Assembly: GCA_040398465.1 (NCBI GenBank)
Contig: JBBAUA010000002.1
Span: 1 to 64,000 of the forward strand
Direction of reading: 5' to 3'
From: UBA7672 sp040398465
GTDB lineage: Bacteria; Pseudomonadota; Alphaproteobacteria; Caulobacterales; Hyphomonadaceae
DNA: 64,000 bases
The notes beneath the pieces are model-generated. The model did not search any database. It was not told the DNA's origin and was given only the letters and a program-made list of their open reading frames with translations. Shown piece after piece: positions 1-7,958 of the stretch (the first letter of the stretch is position 1; every line of letters begins with the position of its first letter). The translations under genes were made by a program, and so were the position numbers.

Positions 1-46
1 ACTTTTAATCAGCGGGTCGCAAGTTCGATTCTTGCCGGGCTCACCA
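1..46 (+). tRNA. tRNA-Lys(UUU), 3' part only
   Basis: The window opens inside a tRNA. The anticodon loop reads CTTTTAA at 2-8, giving anticodon UUU (Lys) at 4-6. It is followed by a T-arm with GTTCGATTC and an acceptor 3' strand ending in an encoded CCA at 44-46. The 5' half lies outside the window. The sequence fits the usual alphaproteobacterial tRNA-Lys. Confidence 0.9.
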
Positions 47-65
47 AGTTCCCCCCGATCGTCCC

Positions 66-944
66 TCAGCCCGCCGCAACGCCATCGCGTGGCGCCTGGG
101 CCGGTCGTGGCATCAGCTTGGCTGCCGCCTTCTTCGCCAGCGCCACGGCTGTCGCGGTGAGGCCTGCCTTGCGTAGCGAGTGGCGGATGAAGGTCATGCG
201 ATCGGGCCGGTCCAGTATATGCGCCAGCGTGATCGCGGCGATGCGTTGGCGATAGTTCCACTCGCCCATGGCGGCGCGATGCTTGTCGGCGGCGGCGAAG
301 CGGTACTGGATTTCCTCCCACGTCCGCCCGCGGCTCGACGTCGTCATCGAGGAGGCGGCGTTGAACGTGTAGTACAGCAGCGGTTCCGCCACATAGCCGA
401 TCTCGCCGACGTCCAGCACGCGCAGCATGAAGTCCCAGTCCTCGGCGTACTTCAGAGACTCGTCGAACTGCACCGTGTCGAACAGGTCGCGGCGGCAGAA
501 GAACCCGCTCGGCCCGCACACGGAATTGTACTGGCTGATCATCCTGCGCGTGATTGCCGTGATCGGTTGAACGTTGAACGCGGTTTCAGGGATGAACTGC
601 TGGCCGCACGTCGTCATCGGCTGCTCACCGATTGTCGCGTACTGGCGCTCCAGCTTTTCCGGCTTCCAGTGATCATCATCGTCGAGGAAGGCCACGAACT
701 CGCCCCGGGCTTCTCGCACTGCCACATTGCGGGCATAGCCGCAGCCGCCATTGCGCTCCGTCCGGATGACGCGGACGGCCTCGCCATAGCCGGCGAGCTC
801 CTTGTGCGCGTCGAACGACGAGCAATTGTCGGCGACGATCACTTCGCAGTCCTTCAGCGTCTGAGCCAACGCGCTCTGGATCGCGCGGTGGAGGAGGTCC
901 AGCCGGTTGTAGGAGACGATGATCGTGGAAACCTTGATCGTCAT
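66..944 (-). CDS. Family 2 glycosyltransferase
   Basis: A 292-residue GT-A fold glycosyltransferase, expected to add a sugar from a nucleotide donor to a lipid-linked polysaccharide intermediate at the inner face of the membrane. The N-terminus has the GT2 opening strand (VSTIIVSYNR, residues 5-14). The metal/nucleotide-binding acidic cluster is FLDDDDHW (about residues 86-93). A conserved YAEDWDFMLR segment, typical of the acceptor-side ED motif, lies near residues 166-175. The start is ATG, 18 bp after the flippase stop codon, so it is the last gene of a leftward block (wza-like, glycosyltransferase, flippase, this gene). Sugar and acceptor specificity cannot be read from sequence. Confidence 0.9.
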   Translation of the reverse strand: MTIKVSTIIVSYNRLDLLHRAIQSALAQTLKDCEVIVADNCSSFDAHKELAGYGEAVRVIRTERNGGCGYARNVAVREARGEFVAFLDDDDHWKPEKLERQYATIGEQPMTTCGQQFIPETAFNVQPITAITRRMISQYNSVCGPSGFFCRRDLFDTVQFDESLKYAEDWDFMLRVLDVGEIGYVAEPLLYYTFNAASSMTTSSRGRTWEEIQYRFAAADKHRAAMGEWNYRQRIAAITLAHILDRPDRMTFIRHSLRKAGLTATAVALAKKAAAKLMPRPAQAPRDGVAAG

Positions 945-962
945 GATCCAGTCAAATTCCTT

Positions 963-2411
963 CTAGGTCGCCGCCGTCGACCGCATCATGAGCGCCCGCA
1001 GGGTCTTGATCTGTCCTGCCAGCTGTCCCCGGCAGGCGATCAGCAGAACGGCATAAGCAATGGCCAACTCCCCCAGCGAGGCAAGTATCTCCTGCACGTC
1101 GCTCATGTGGACATAGGCGCGAAGCAAGGCATGGCTAGCGCAAATCCCCAGCGCCGCCACAGCTGCTGGCGTCAGGATGCTCAGGAAGCTCCATATCCTG
1201 AGATCCACCTCAGGCAAGGTGAGCGCAAGTGAACGGGGCAGGTAGAGCAGGTTCACCACCGTGAAAGCTCCCGCCACCGCGAGCAGACCGAACGGCGCCG
1301 AAAGCGGGAGCAGGATCACCCACAGCACAGCCATCTCGAATGTCTGCCGTAGGCGTACGTCCGTGCGCCCCGTCGCCAAGAGCAGGGCATTGGCCGGCAC
1401 CAGGATCGTCTGGACCGCCGCCACGGGCGCCAGCACGGCGAACACCGGCGCTGCCTGAAGCCATTCGGTCGATAGCAGGAACGCAAAGTAGGCCGGGCTA
1501 GCCGCCGCCAGCGTGGCGACAGCCGGAAACACCAGAAGGGCGACCGCGGTCGTCAGGATCAGCAGCAGATCCCGCAGCGCCGCCTTGTCATCGCGCAGTT
1601 CGACCATGCGGACGAACAAAGCGTTCTGTACCGGGCTTGCAACCAGTTGGTGCGGCAGGTTCATCACGCGCGTCGCGAAGGAATAGAGCCCGGTTGGCGC
1701 CGCGCCGAGGATGCGACCGAGAACCAGCGGATCGAGCTGCCGACCAAAGAAGTAGAGCAGGGTCGCGCCAAGCGTGTCGCGCGCAAAGCGGCTGTGTTCG
1801 GCAAGGTTCGAGGTCGAGAACTCCAGCGTCGGCCTGAACCGGGTGCGCCAGACGATCAGCGCCGCCTTCATCACCCAGAACGCCACCTGCTGCATCACGA
1901 GCGCCCAGGCGCCAGCGCCCTGAAACGCCAGCGTGATCGCGACGCCAAGACCTGTCAGCGCCGAGACGCCCTCTATGCCGGCCAGTTCGCGAAACTTCTG
2001 GCGTTGCTGCAAGTCGGCCGTGGGCGCGGCGATGGCGGAGACAATCAGTGGAACAACCGCCAGCCCCAGCAGCAGTCCCTGCAACCGGGGCTCTCCAAAT
2101 ACCAGCGGCGCAGCAAACGAGATGCCGACCAGAGCCAAGCTCAGCAATCCGCCAAAGCTGGAGATCATCCAGAACGCGCTCGACCATGTGGTGCGTTCGG
2201 ATGCCGGCGTGCGCACCAGCGACTGGCCCATGCCTGCATCGGCCATGTAGATCGTACACATCACGAAGCTCATCGCCACGGCGACGAGGCCGTACTCATG
2301 CGGCCCCAGCAGCCGCGCGACGATCGGCAACGCCAGGAAGGCCGCGACAGTCTGAACGATCCGGCCGGCGGACAGCGAGGCGAGGTCTATACTGAAACGC
2401 TTCAGGGCCAT
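963..2411 (-). CDS. Polysaccharide flippase, Wzx/RfbX-like
   Basis: A 482-residue integral membrane protein of the MOP/polysaccharide-transport family, with many hydrophobic segments and the family's N-terminal pattern (about residues 8-60, with SAGRIVQTVAAFLALPIVAR and LLGPHEYG). It should flip undecaprenyl-linked repeat units to the periplasm for polymerisation. I chose ATG at 2411, because the longer frame (to 2480) adds a basic, non-homologous stretch that overlaps the upstream glycosyltransferase. With this start the gene overlaps the upstream stop by 10 bp, consistent with translational coupling. Substrate is unknown. HfsF of Caulobacter holdfast synthesis is one possible counterpart, but the identity is not proven. 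Confidence 0.88.
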   Translation of the reverse strand: MALKRFSIDLASLSAGRIVQTVAAFLALPIVARLLGPHEYGLVAVAMSFVMCTIYMADAGMGQSLVRTPASERTTWSSAFWMISSFGGLLSLALVGISFAAPLVFGEPRLQGLLLGLAVVPLIVSAIAAPTADLQQRQKFRELAGIEGVSALTGLGVAITLAFQGAGAWALVMQQVAFWVMKAALIVWRTRFRPTLEFSTSNLAEHSRFARDTLGATLLYFFGRQLDPLVLGRILGAAPTGLYSFATRVMNLPHQLVASPVQNALFVRMVELRDDKAALRDLLLILTTAVALLVFPAVATLAAASPAYFAFLLSTEWLQAAPVFAVLAPVAAVQTILVPANALLLATGRTDVRLRQTFEMAVLWVILLPLSAPFGLLAVAGAFTVVNLLYLPRSLALTLPEVDLRIWSFLSILTPAAVAALGICASHALLRAYVHMSDVQEILASLGELAIAYAVLLIACRGQLAGQIKTLRALMMRSTAAT

Positions 2412-3553
2412 GCAGGGGCCGCGCCGGGCGAGTCTGCAATCATCCCCGCCGCGGGCCGGGATGTGTGGCTTGCGCTCCATCCGGGCCGGAAGCTGGCCTC
2501 CAGACGATCGACATAGGCCTCGATGTCGACCCGGTCGCGCCTGTCAGCGAGCGCATTGGCGAGGGCCCGCGCATGATCCGGGCTTGAAACTATCCTGCGC
2601 ACCGCCGCCTGTGCCGATGCCAGGTCGCCCCGGACGAAGCTCTCGCAATGGACGCCTGGCTGCACGCCATAGGCAGGCAGGTCGAACGGATCGTCGATCA
2701 CCAGCGGCCGCCCCAGCGCGATCGCCACAGCGAGCGTGGTCGATCCGGAAAAACGGAAGTTCGGAGTCGTCGCTACCAGCAGGCATTTGCCAGCCGCCGC
2801 AATGCGCGCCGACTGCTGGAAGCCCGATCGGAACGCCAGGGTGACGTTCGACTGCACGGCAGGCGGCAGCGCGTTGATGCGTCTGCGCACCTCATGGTCT
2901 TCGGTGACGATCGCGACGCGCAGGCCGGTGGCGGCGAGCCCGATCGGAATTTCCCAGTCGCGCCGGGAATCGCTGCCGATGGCGACGACGTCGTGCGACA
3001 GAGTGGCCGGCATGATCTTGCGATAGTATTCGATGTCCACGAACATCGGATGGAACGCCATCCTGTCCGCGTGATGGGGCAGGGCCTCCGACCAGATCTG
3101 CCGCTCGTTTTCGCTGGCGAGCCAGATCGCATCGATCGCGGCGAACAGCTTGTCGTACTTGCGCAGATATGTGCTGTTCGAAAGCGATTGCGGATCAAAG
3201 TCGATCCCGCCCCAGTGCACCACCAGCCGCCGCCGCAGAAGTCCCGCCTGCTTCATTGCTGCCAGCACGCGTATCCATGGCAGGTCAGCCGTATAGAGCA
3301 CGGCGTCGGCCGGCCGGGAGGCTTTCAGGACGTCGACGATGCTGGTGACGTACTGGAGCTTCCTGGCGATGCCGCTTGGCGCCTTTCCGCGCGTCCAGGG
3401 CGACACGGAACGCACATCGTAACCGCGCCCCTTCAGTTCGCGGGCGCCCTTGTCGGCGTTGGATGGTGTTGTGCGCGTGTCGAGATCTGGCGCAGGCCGG
3501 TGTCCGCCCCATAGGCAGACGACAGGTGGACGCTCGCGCAACAGACCGGACAT
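2402..3553 (-). CDS. Putative glycosyltransferase, GT-B type
   Basis: A protein of about 383 residues with a glycosyltransferase-like layout: an N-terminal strand followed by CLWGG, a central region with LVVHWGGIDFDP, and a C-terminal half with TTPNFRFSGSTTLAVAIALG and GRPLVIDDPFDLPAYG, resembling the donor-binding domain of GT-B enzymes. I do not see a clean E-x7-E motif, so family assignment is tentative. ATG at 3553 is used; an in-frame GTG at 3575-3577 would add 8 residues, and neither start has a strong ribosome-binding site. The gene sits between the Wza-like lipoprotein and the flippase on the same strand, which supports a role in the polysaccharide pathway. Confidence 0.7.
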   Translation of the reverse strand: MSGLLRERPPVVCLWGGHRPAPDLDTRTTPSNADKGARELKGRGYDVRSVSPWTRGKAPSGIARKLQYVTSIVDVLKASRPADAVLYTADLPWIRVLAAMKQAGLLRRRLVVHWGGIDFDPQSLSNSTYLRKYDKLFAAIDAIWLASENERQIWSEALPHHADRMAFHPMFVDIEYYRKIMPATLSHDVVAIGSDSRRDWEIPIGLAATGLRVAIVTEDHEVRRRINALPPAVQSNVTLAFRSGFQQSARIAAAGKCLLVATTPNFRFSGSTTLAVAIALGRPLVIDDPFDLPAYGVQPGVHCESFVRGDLASAQAAVRRIVSSPDHARALANALADRRDRVDIEAYVDRLEASFRPGWSASHTSRPAAGMIADSPGAAPAWP

Positions 3554-3637
3554 GATCGACGTCGTTCCGCCGGCCACGCGGACCGGCTCAAGTGTTATGC
3601 CGCTGGCACTGGGCGCGCGAAGCGCCCGGTGTGCGGG

Positions 3638-4219
3638 CTAGAAAGTCCGTTCGGCCACACGGATCGTGTCGCCTGGGCCGATCCACGTATATGCGGTCAC
3701 CGGCAAGGCCTGTTCACGCGTACTTCCCTCACGGGTGACGAATACCGTCCCGGTATTCGCGCGGTAGGTGAAGCCGCCCGCCGTCGCCACCGCCTTGGTC
3801 ACCGTCATGCCGATCGCATAGGGATACTGGCCGGGGGTCGCCACCTCGCCAAGTATATAGAACGGTCTGTACGCGATGATATCGGTGCTGACCTTGGGCG
3901 CTCGCACCATGTCGCTTGCGACAAGCTTCGTCTCGACTGTCTTCGTGAAGGCCTCCAGCGTCGTCCCGCCAGCCTGTACTTCACCGATGAGGGGCATCGC
4001 CACGGCGCCTCGGCTGGATACCAGGAATTCGCCCGACAGCTCCTGTTCGCCAAACACAGTCACGCGAACGCGGTCACCTGGTCCGAGGAGATAGTCGGGC
4101 ACCGCCCCGGGCTCGGCGAGACCGGCGCCAGGCGGCAGGACCGACGTCGCACAAGCGCCGCCGAGCAGTGTTGCAAACGCAATAAGTGCAAATGAAATAC
4201 GTCGTACGAAATATGTCAT
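3638..4219 (-). CDS. Polysaccharide export outer-membrane lipoprotein, Wza/GumB family
   Basis: A 193-residue lipoprotein of the Poly_export family. The signal peptide ends in a lipobox LGGAC (lipidated Cys23). It is followed by the domain start YLLGPGDRVRVTVFGE and a VTREGSTREQAL segment near the C-terminus, as in SLBB-type export proteins. It is shorter than E. coli Wza (379 aa) but matches the short GumB/ExoF type. It should form or gate the outer-membrane exit for the polymer, working with the Wzc-like kinase at 5229-7580. ATG 4219 was chosen because AGGGGA lies 8 nt upstream; a longer in-frame start at 4249 lacks this. It heads the leftward block ending at 66. Confidence 0.9.
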   Translation of the reverse strand: MTYFVRRISFALIAFATLLGGACATSVLPPGAGLAEPGAVPDYLLGPGDRVRVTVFGEQELSGEFLVSSRGAVAMPLIGEVQAGGTTLEAFTKTVETKLVASDMVRAPKVSTDIIAYRPFYILGEVATPGQYPYAIGMTVTKAVATAGGFTYRANTGTVFVTREGSTREQALPVTAYTWIGPGDTIRVAERTF

Positions 4220-4387
4220 CGTCTGTCCCCTGGTACTGCGTGTACGCACTAGCCTGATCTAGTTGCAGAGCGGAAACGGCAAAGTACCGCTGCCAATTTT
4301 TCGTCCGTACCCGGCGCATATCAGATTGAACGCACTCCTGCGTCAGAAAAAGCTGGCGCAAGACGGAACACTCTGCGAAGGCAAGCG

Positions 4388-4395
4388 TTAACCAT
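4388..4395 (+). promoter_or_regulatory. Candidate CtrA box (TTAACCAT)
   Basis: The octamer TTAACCAT matches the Caulobacter CtrA-binding octamer. It lies 24 bp upstream of the start codon of the sugar-phosphate transferase at 4420, in the 200-bp divergent region shared with the Wza-like gene. The TTAA that would complete the full TTAA-N7-TTAAC form is absent upstream. A single octamer can occur by chance, so this is only a candidate. Confidence 0.35.
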
Positions 4396-4419
4396 CCGGA
4401 TTAGAGCGAGCTATTCGTC

Positions 4420-5151
4420 ATGGGCGTCGGGTCTCCGGAAGCAATGATCCCAGACGCGGCTACCGCGTCTACGGATTTCATCGTCGAACGAACGGATTTT
4501 CGTCCGCAGCCGCTTCAGGCGCGCCGCGGGTGTGCGGATGACTTGCATCGCTCGGCCAAGGTCATTGGCGGAGTGTCCAAGCGGGCGTTTGACATTGTGG
4601 CCGCAAGCGGGGCGCTGATCATTCTCGCGCCGGCCCTGCTTGGTATCTGGGCGCTTGTTCGCATCGACAGCCACGGTCCGGGCCTCTTCAAGCAGCGGCG
4701 CGGCGGCTTCGAGGGCAGGCCATTCCGCATCCTGAAGTTTCGCACCATGAAAACACAGGAAAGCCGGTCAATTGCGCAGGCAAGGGATGGCGATGACCGG
4801 ACGACGGCGCTCGGGCGCTTCCTCCGCAAATACAGCGTCGACGAACTGCCTCAGCTCATCAACGTGCTCAAGGGCGATATGTCGATCATTGGTCCGCGCC
4901 CGCACGCTCTCGCGCACGACAGGAAGTTTGGCGACGTCGATCGCCGCTACGCTTTCCGTCACCGTGCTCGCCCAGGCATCACCGGCCTCGCCCAGGTGTC
5001 CGGCGCACGTGGCCTGACCGATACGGACGACAAGATCGTCCAGCGCCTCGAATACGACCTGCAGTATGTGACCAACTGGTCGTGGATGATGGATGTGAAG
5101 ATTGTCGTGAAAACAGTACGCGTGCTGTTGTCTGACCGCTCGGCATTCTGA
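4420..5151 (+). CDS. Undecaprenyl-phosphate sugar-1-phosphate transferase (bacterial sugar transferase, HfsE/WcaJ type)
   Basis: A 243-residue enzyme that would start repeat-unit synthesis by moving a sugar-1-phosphate onto undecaprenyl phosphate. One hydrophobic segment lies at about residues 57-80, preceded by SKRAFDIV. The conserved cytosolic core is complete: GPGLFKQRRGG, RILKFRTMK, DELPQLINVLKGDMSIIGPR and the RPGITGLAQVSGR-like segment (RPGITGLAQVSGA). It has only the C-terminal catalytic domain and one membrane segment, not the multi-pass N-terminal domain of full-length WbaP/WcaJ, so it resembles PglC or the short HfsE-like forms. It is transcribed alone, away from the Wza-like gene, and ends before a bidirectional terminator. 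Confidence 0.92.
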   Translation: MGVGSPEAMIPDAATASTDFIVERTDFRPQPLQARRGCADDLHRSAKVIGGVSKRAFDIVAASGALIILAPALLGIWALVRIDSHGPGLFKQRRGGFEGRPFRILKFRTMKTQESRSIAQARDGDDRTTALGRFLRKYSVDELPQLINVLKGDMSIIGPRPHALAHDRKFGDVDRRYAFRHRARPGITGLAQVSGARGLTDTDDKIVQRLEYDLQYVTNWSWMMDVKIVVKTVRVLLSDRSAF

Positions 5152-5176
5152 TCCCCAACATCCTGGAAACAGACAA

Positions 5177-5212
5177 GAAAAAGCCGGCGGCTCCACACCG
5201 CCGGCCCTTTCT
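5177..5212. terminator. Bidirectional rho-independent terminator
   Basis: An 8-bp perfect stem GCCGGCGG (5183-5190) / CCGCCGGC (5198-5205) with a 7-nt loop. It is flanked by an A-run (gaaaaa, 5178-5182) on the left and CCTTTCT on the right, so it can end transcripts from both strands. It lies between the convergent ends of the sugar transferase (5151) and the kinase gene (5229). Confidence 0.85.
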
Positions 5213-5228
5213 AGTTTATTGCCGGATC

Positions 5229-7580
5229 TCAAGCCTCGCGGGTGTAGTACCCTGAAAAGGCCTTCGAATAGTAGAGCCCGTCATAAAACGAACGCTTCCG
5301 GCCCTTACGGACGTCGGCGCGGTTGATCACGACGCCAAGGACGTTTGCGCCAGCCAGCCCAAGCTGCGCAATCGCCGCCCGCACTGCGCGGGCGGGAGTC
5401 TTGCCTGAGCGCAGCGCGACAACAACATTGTCCGCCAGCGAAGCCACGACGCGCGTGTCGGCCACCGCAAAGATCGGCGCGCAGTCGAGCACGACCAGTT
5501 CGTAGTTCTGCGACAGCTCCGCAATCAGGCGCTCCATGGCGCCGGTGCTGAAAATGTCCTTCGTTGTCAGGCCAGAAGCAGGAAGGACGTGCGCTCCGGT
5601 CTCGGTGTCCGTTCCCACGACCTCGCGCCAGTCTTTCTCGCCAGACAGCACTTGCTGCAGGCCAAACTCCGGCTCGATGTCGAGCAGGCGGTTGATCGTC
5701 CTCATGCGGACGTCACAGTCGACGATTATGGCGCGCATCCCGCCCATGCCGGCGACGCGGGCCAAACCGAGCGACAGTGTCGTCTTGCCATCGCCCGGCA
5801 TGGCGGATGTCACGGCCACGACATTCTTGTGCGGCGCGCTTGCGAGCATCACGGCTGTCTGCAGGACGCGGAAAGACTCCGTGAACTGCGACAGTCGCTT
5901 GGCGAGCATATATCCGGTCGGCGACCGGTTACGCTCGGGGATGTGCTGCAGGTCGCGCTTGCTCAGGTCGGGGACAGTCACAAGCGCCCGAACGCCCAGT
6001 TTTTCTTCGGCTTCTTCGGCAGTGTCGATCGATCGACGCGATCTTTCCGCGATGATCCCGGCAAGCAGCCCGAGCAGGATGCCGGCCGCAATTGACAACG
6101 CGGCGTTCAGCAGAAGCTGCGGGGATGTCGGATCGCTGGGCGGACGCGCCGGCGCCAGCAACCGCGCACTGACCGCCGCAGGGGCGCCTTGGCTCTGGAT
6201 TTCGTGCGAGCGTTGCAGGAAGCTTTCATAAACGACACGCGCTGCATGCGCGTCGCTGTCGAGAGCGCCCAGCCGGACCGCATCGAAATCGTCGCTGACA
6301 AGCTTTCCGGTCAGGCTGTTCAACTGCGACTGCTGCGTGTTGAGCCGTGCGCCAACTGAATCAGCGCGAAGCTTGGCGGATGCAGCCAAACGCTGCATTT
6401 CGCTCGATATACGTTCATCGAGCGCCTGTTTCTCTTCATAGGCCTGGAGCAGGGTGGGGTGCGCCTTGCCGTAACGCGTCTGCAGGTCGGCGATCCGCTG
6501 GCTGAGCGTCGCTTCCTTGGATCGCAGGTCCCGCATGGTCTCATCGGGAATGTCGATCGAATTCAGCGACCCGCCTGAACGAGCGATCCCGGCCACAAGG
6601 TCATATTGCGCCCGATGCTGAGCGTACTCAGAACGCGTCGCCATCAGGGCGCTTTGAATTTCCACGATCTGTTGTTCAGCAAGGCTGGACCCTTGCGCAC
6701 TCAGAAGGTTGCGCTGGGCGCGATATTGTTGCGCAGCTGCAGTCTTTTCCTGAACTTCCCTGCGGAGTTCCTCTAGCCGCTCATCAAGCCAGCCGTTTGC
6801 GTCACTGGATGCCGCTTCACGCGCCTCCGCCAGTGACGAGAGGTAGATCGACGAGAGGCCATTCGCCATTTCGGCTGCGCGAGCCGGCGATTCAGAGACC
6901 GCAGAAACTTCAACAACATAGCTCAGTCCACGACGCCGAACGTCGATAGCGGAAGCGACCGCATCGGTCACCTCATCAGGAATCGCGCGTACCGTCGGAC
7001 CCATGGCGGAGGCCGCGAGCGGACCGGCCGCAGCGGGGCCATAGCGGGCAGGAACCGCGCCGGTGGCGGACTCAGGGGGCTCAAATCCGGTGTCCCGGCC
7101 GGGCGCGCCCGCGCCGATACCCAGCATGGGCGATGCGTCTGCCGAAACGCCAGCGTTGGCGGGGTTCGCCCATTCCGGATCGGTATCAAGCGCCAACTCG
7201 CTTGCGAGGCGTGTAACCAGAACGGGAGACCTGATGGCTTCGATCTCGGAATCGAGGGCACCTGCGTCAGCCCTGCCGGACGCAGCAACCCGGTCGGGTA
7301 CGATCTGATCCGGGCTCGGATCAAGCATGAGGAGCGCGGTTGCGGAATATTTCGGGGCCTCGCGGAGCGTCAGCCCAATGCCGGTGGCGGCCACGACGGC
7401 TGCAACGCCTGCAATGACAAGTTTCTGACGCATCAGGGCGGCGATAAGCTTGTCGCTGGTATCCGCTGCCCGCTCGGGCGCGGGGTAGTGGACGTGTGTG
7501 GAGGGCATCGGCTGCGAATGTTCGGCAACAAGCGTCTGCGGGGGCCGCCGAGTCGTCAGGTTATTGCCAGTTTGTGTCAT
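5229..7580 (-). CDS. Wzc-like chain-length regulator fused to BY-type tyrosine kinase
   Basis: A 783-residue inner-membrane protein controlling polymer length and export. The N-terminal Wzz domain follows a first membrane segment (about residues 54-70). A long periplasmic coiled-coil region (about 230-400) precedes the second membrane segment (about 487-507, AALSIAAGILLGLLAGI). The cytoplasmic kinase has Walker A MPGDGKTT (from M594), Walker A' IIVDCDVR, and Walker B-like LVVLDCAPI. The C-terminal tyrosine cluster used for autophosphorylation is present (Y766, Y770, Y771, Y778, Y779). It is thus a one-polypeptide form, unlike two-protein Gram-positive systems. No matching low-molecular-weight tyrosine phosphatase (Wzb) is seen in the window. 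It is divergent from the polymerase gene at 7959. Confidence 0.93.
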   Translation of the reverse strand: MTQTGNNLTTRRPPQTLVAEHSQPMPSTHVHYPAPERAADTSDKLIAALMRQKLVIAGVAAVVAATGIGLTLREAPKYSATALLMLDPSPDQIVPDRVAASGRADAGALDSEIEAIRSPVLVTRLASELALDTDPEWANPANAGVSADASPMLGIGAGAPGRDTGFEPPESATGAVPARYGPAAAGPLAASAMGPTVRAIPDEVTDAVASAIDVRRRGLSYVVEVSAVSESPARAAEMANGLSSIYLSSLAEAREAASSDANGWLDERLEELRREVQEKTAAAQQYRAQRNLLSAQGSSLAEQQIVEIQSALMATRSEYAQHRAQYDLVAGIARSGGSLNSIDIPDETMRDLRSKEATLSQRIADLQTRYGKAHPTLLQAYEEKQALDERISSEMQRLAASAKLRADSVGARLNTQQSQLNSLTGKLVSDDFDAVRLGALDSDAHAARVVYESFLQRSHEIQSQGAPAAVSARLLAPARPPSDPTSPQLLLNAALSIAAGILLGLLAGIIAERSRRSIDTAEEAEEKLGVRALVTVPDLSKRDLQHIPERNRSPTGYMLAKRLSQFTESFRVLQTAVMLASAPHKNVVAVTSAMPGDGKTTLSLGLARVAGMGGMRAIIVDCDVRMRTINRLLDIEPEFGLQQVLSGEKDWREVVGTDTETGAHVLPASGLTTKDIFSTGAMERLIAELSQNYELVVLDCAPIFAVADTRVVASLADNVVVALRSGKTPARAVRAAIAQLGLAGANVLGVVINRADVRKGRKRSFYDGLYYSKAFSGYYTREA

Positions 7581-7756
7581 GGGTCGCCCGGTCCGCAGAT
7601 TGGCTGAAGGCGAAACCGCAACGACAGCGAAAGGGGATTCTCAGCCCCTATCGATCTGTCATTTAGAGCGAGCAGAGTTCCAACCAATGTTTCCTCTCCA
7701 TGATCTTCCGTAGCCTGAGCACTTTCAAGCGGTACTTCCATCAAGAGCACGTTAAA

Positions 7757-7783
7757 TTGGCGCGGCGCCTAACCGCGCGCCAA
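7757..7783. promoter_or_regulatory. Inverted repeat TTGGCGCG-N11-CGCGCCAA, operator candidate
   Basis: Perfect 8-bp arms at 7757-7764 and 7776-7783 separated by 11 nt, so arm centres are about two helical turns apart (19 nt). The repeat sits 174 bp upstream of the kinase start and 175 bp upstream of the polymerase start, almost midway. It is not followed by a T-run, so it looks more like a dimeric-regulator site than a terminator. The regulator is unknown. Confidence 0.45.
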
Positions 7784-7875
7784 ACTCATCGTGCAAGAGA
7801 CACTGTCTGGCACCGTACACGGAGTTGGTTGCCAATCGATCCGACATGCCGTTGAAGTTGCCTGTCATCGCTCAA

Positions 7876-7913
7876 TATCAAGCCTCGCCTCCGCGCTGCT
7901 TGATACGCATCAA
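7876..7913. promoter_or_regulatory. Inverted repeat TATCAAG-N16-CTTGATA plus a third half-site
   Basis: TATCAAG at 7876-7882 is matched by CTTGATA at 7899-7905. The second arm is also part of a tighter dyad TTGAT-N4-ATCAA (7900-7913). This gives three ATCAA/TTGAT half-sites within 38 bp, ending 45 bp before the polymerase start codon. It may be a regulator site for the rightward operon, but chance cannot be excluded. Confidence 0.3.
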
Positions 7914-7958
7914 ACATGAACGCTGGACGACGGTCGGGTTGAGGGTCTCTAGGAAAGC

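Larger units (their letters stand above)
7581..7958. other. Divergent intergenic region between kinase and polymerase genes
   Basis: A 378-bp gene-free stretch, more AT-rich than its neighbours, that must hold the promoters for the Wzc-like gene (leftward) and the Wzy-like gene (rightward). I find two inverted repeats in it (listed separately) but no convincing -35/-10 pair. Confidence 0.6.

Noticed and set aside
180..1232. Long open frame on the plus strand opposite the GT2 and flippase genes
   Set aside because: It is a shadow of the minus-strand genes; the translation is Arg/Ala-rich with no family signature, whereas the opposite frames encode clear enzymes.
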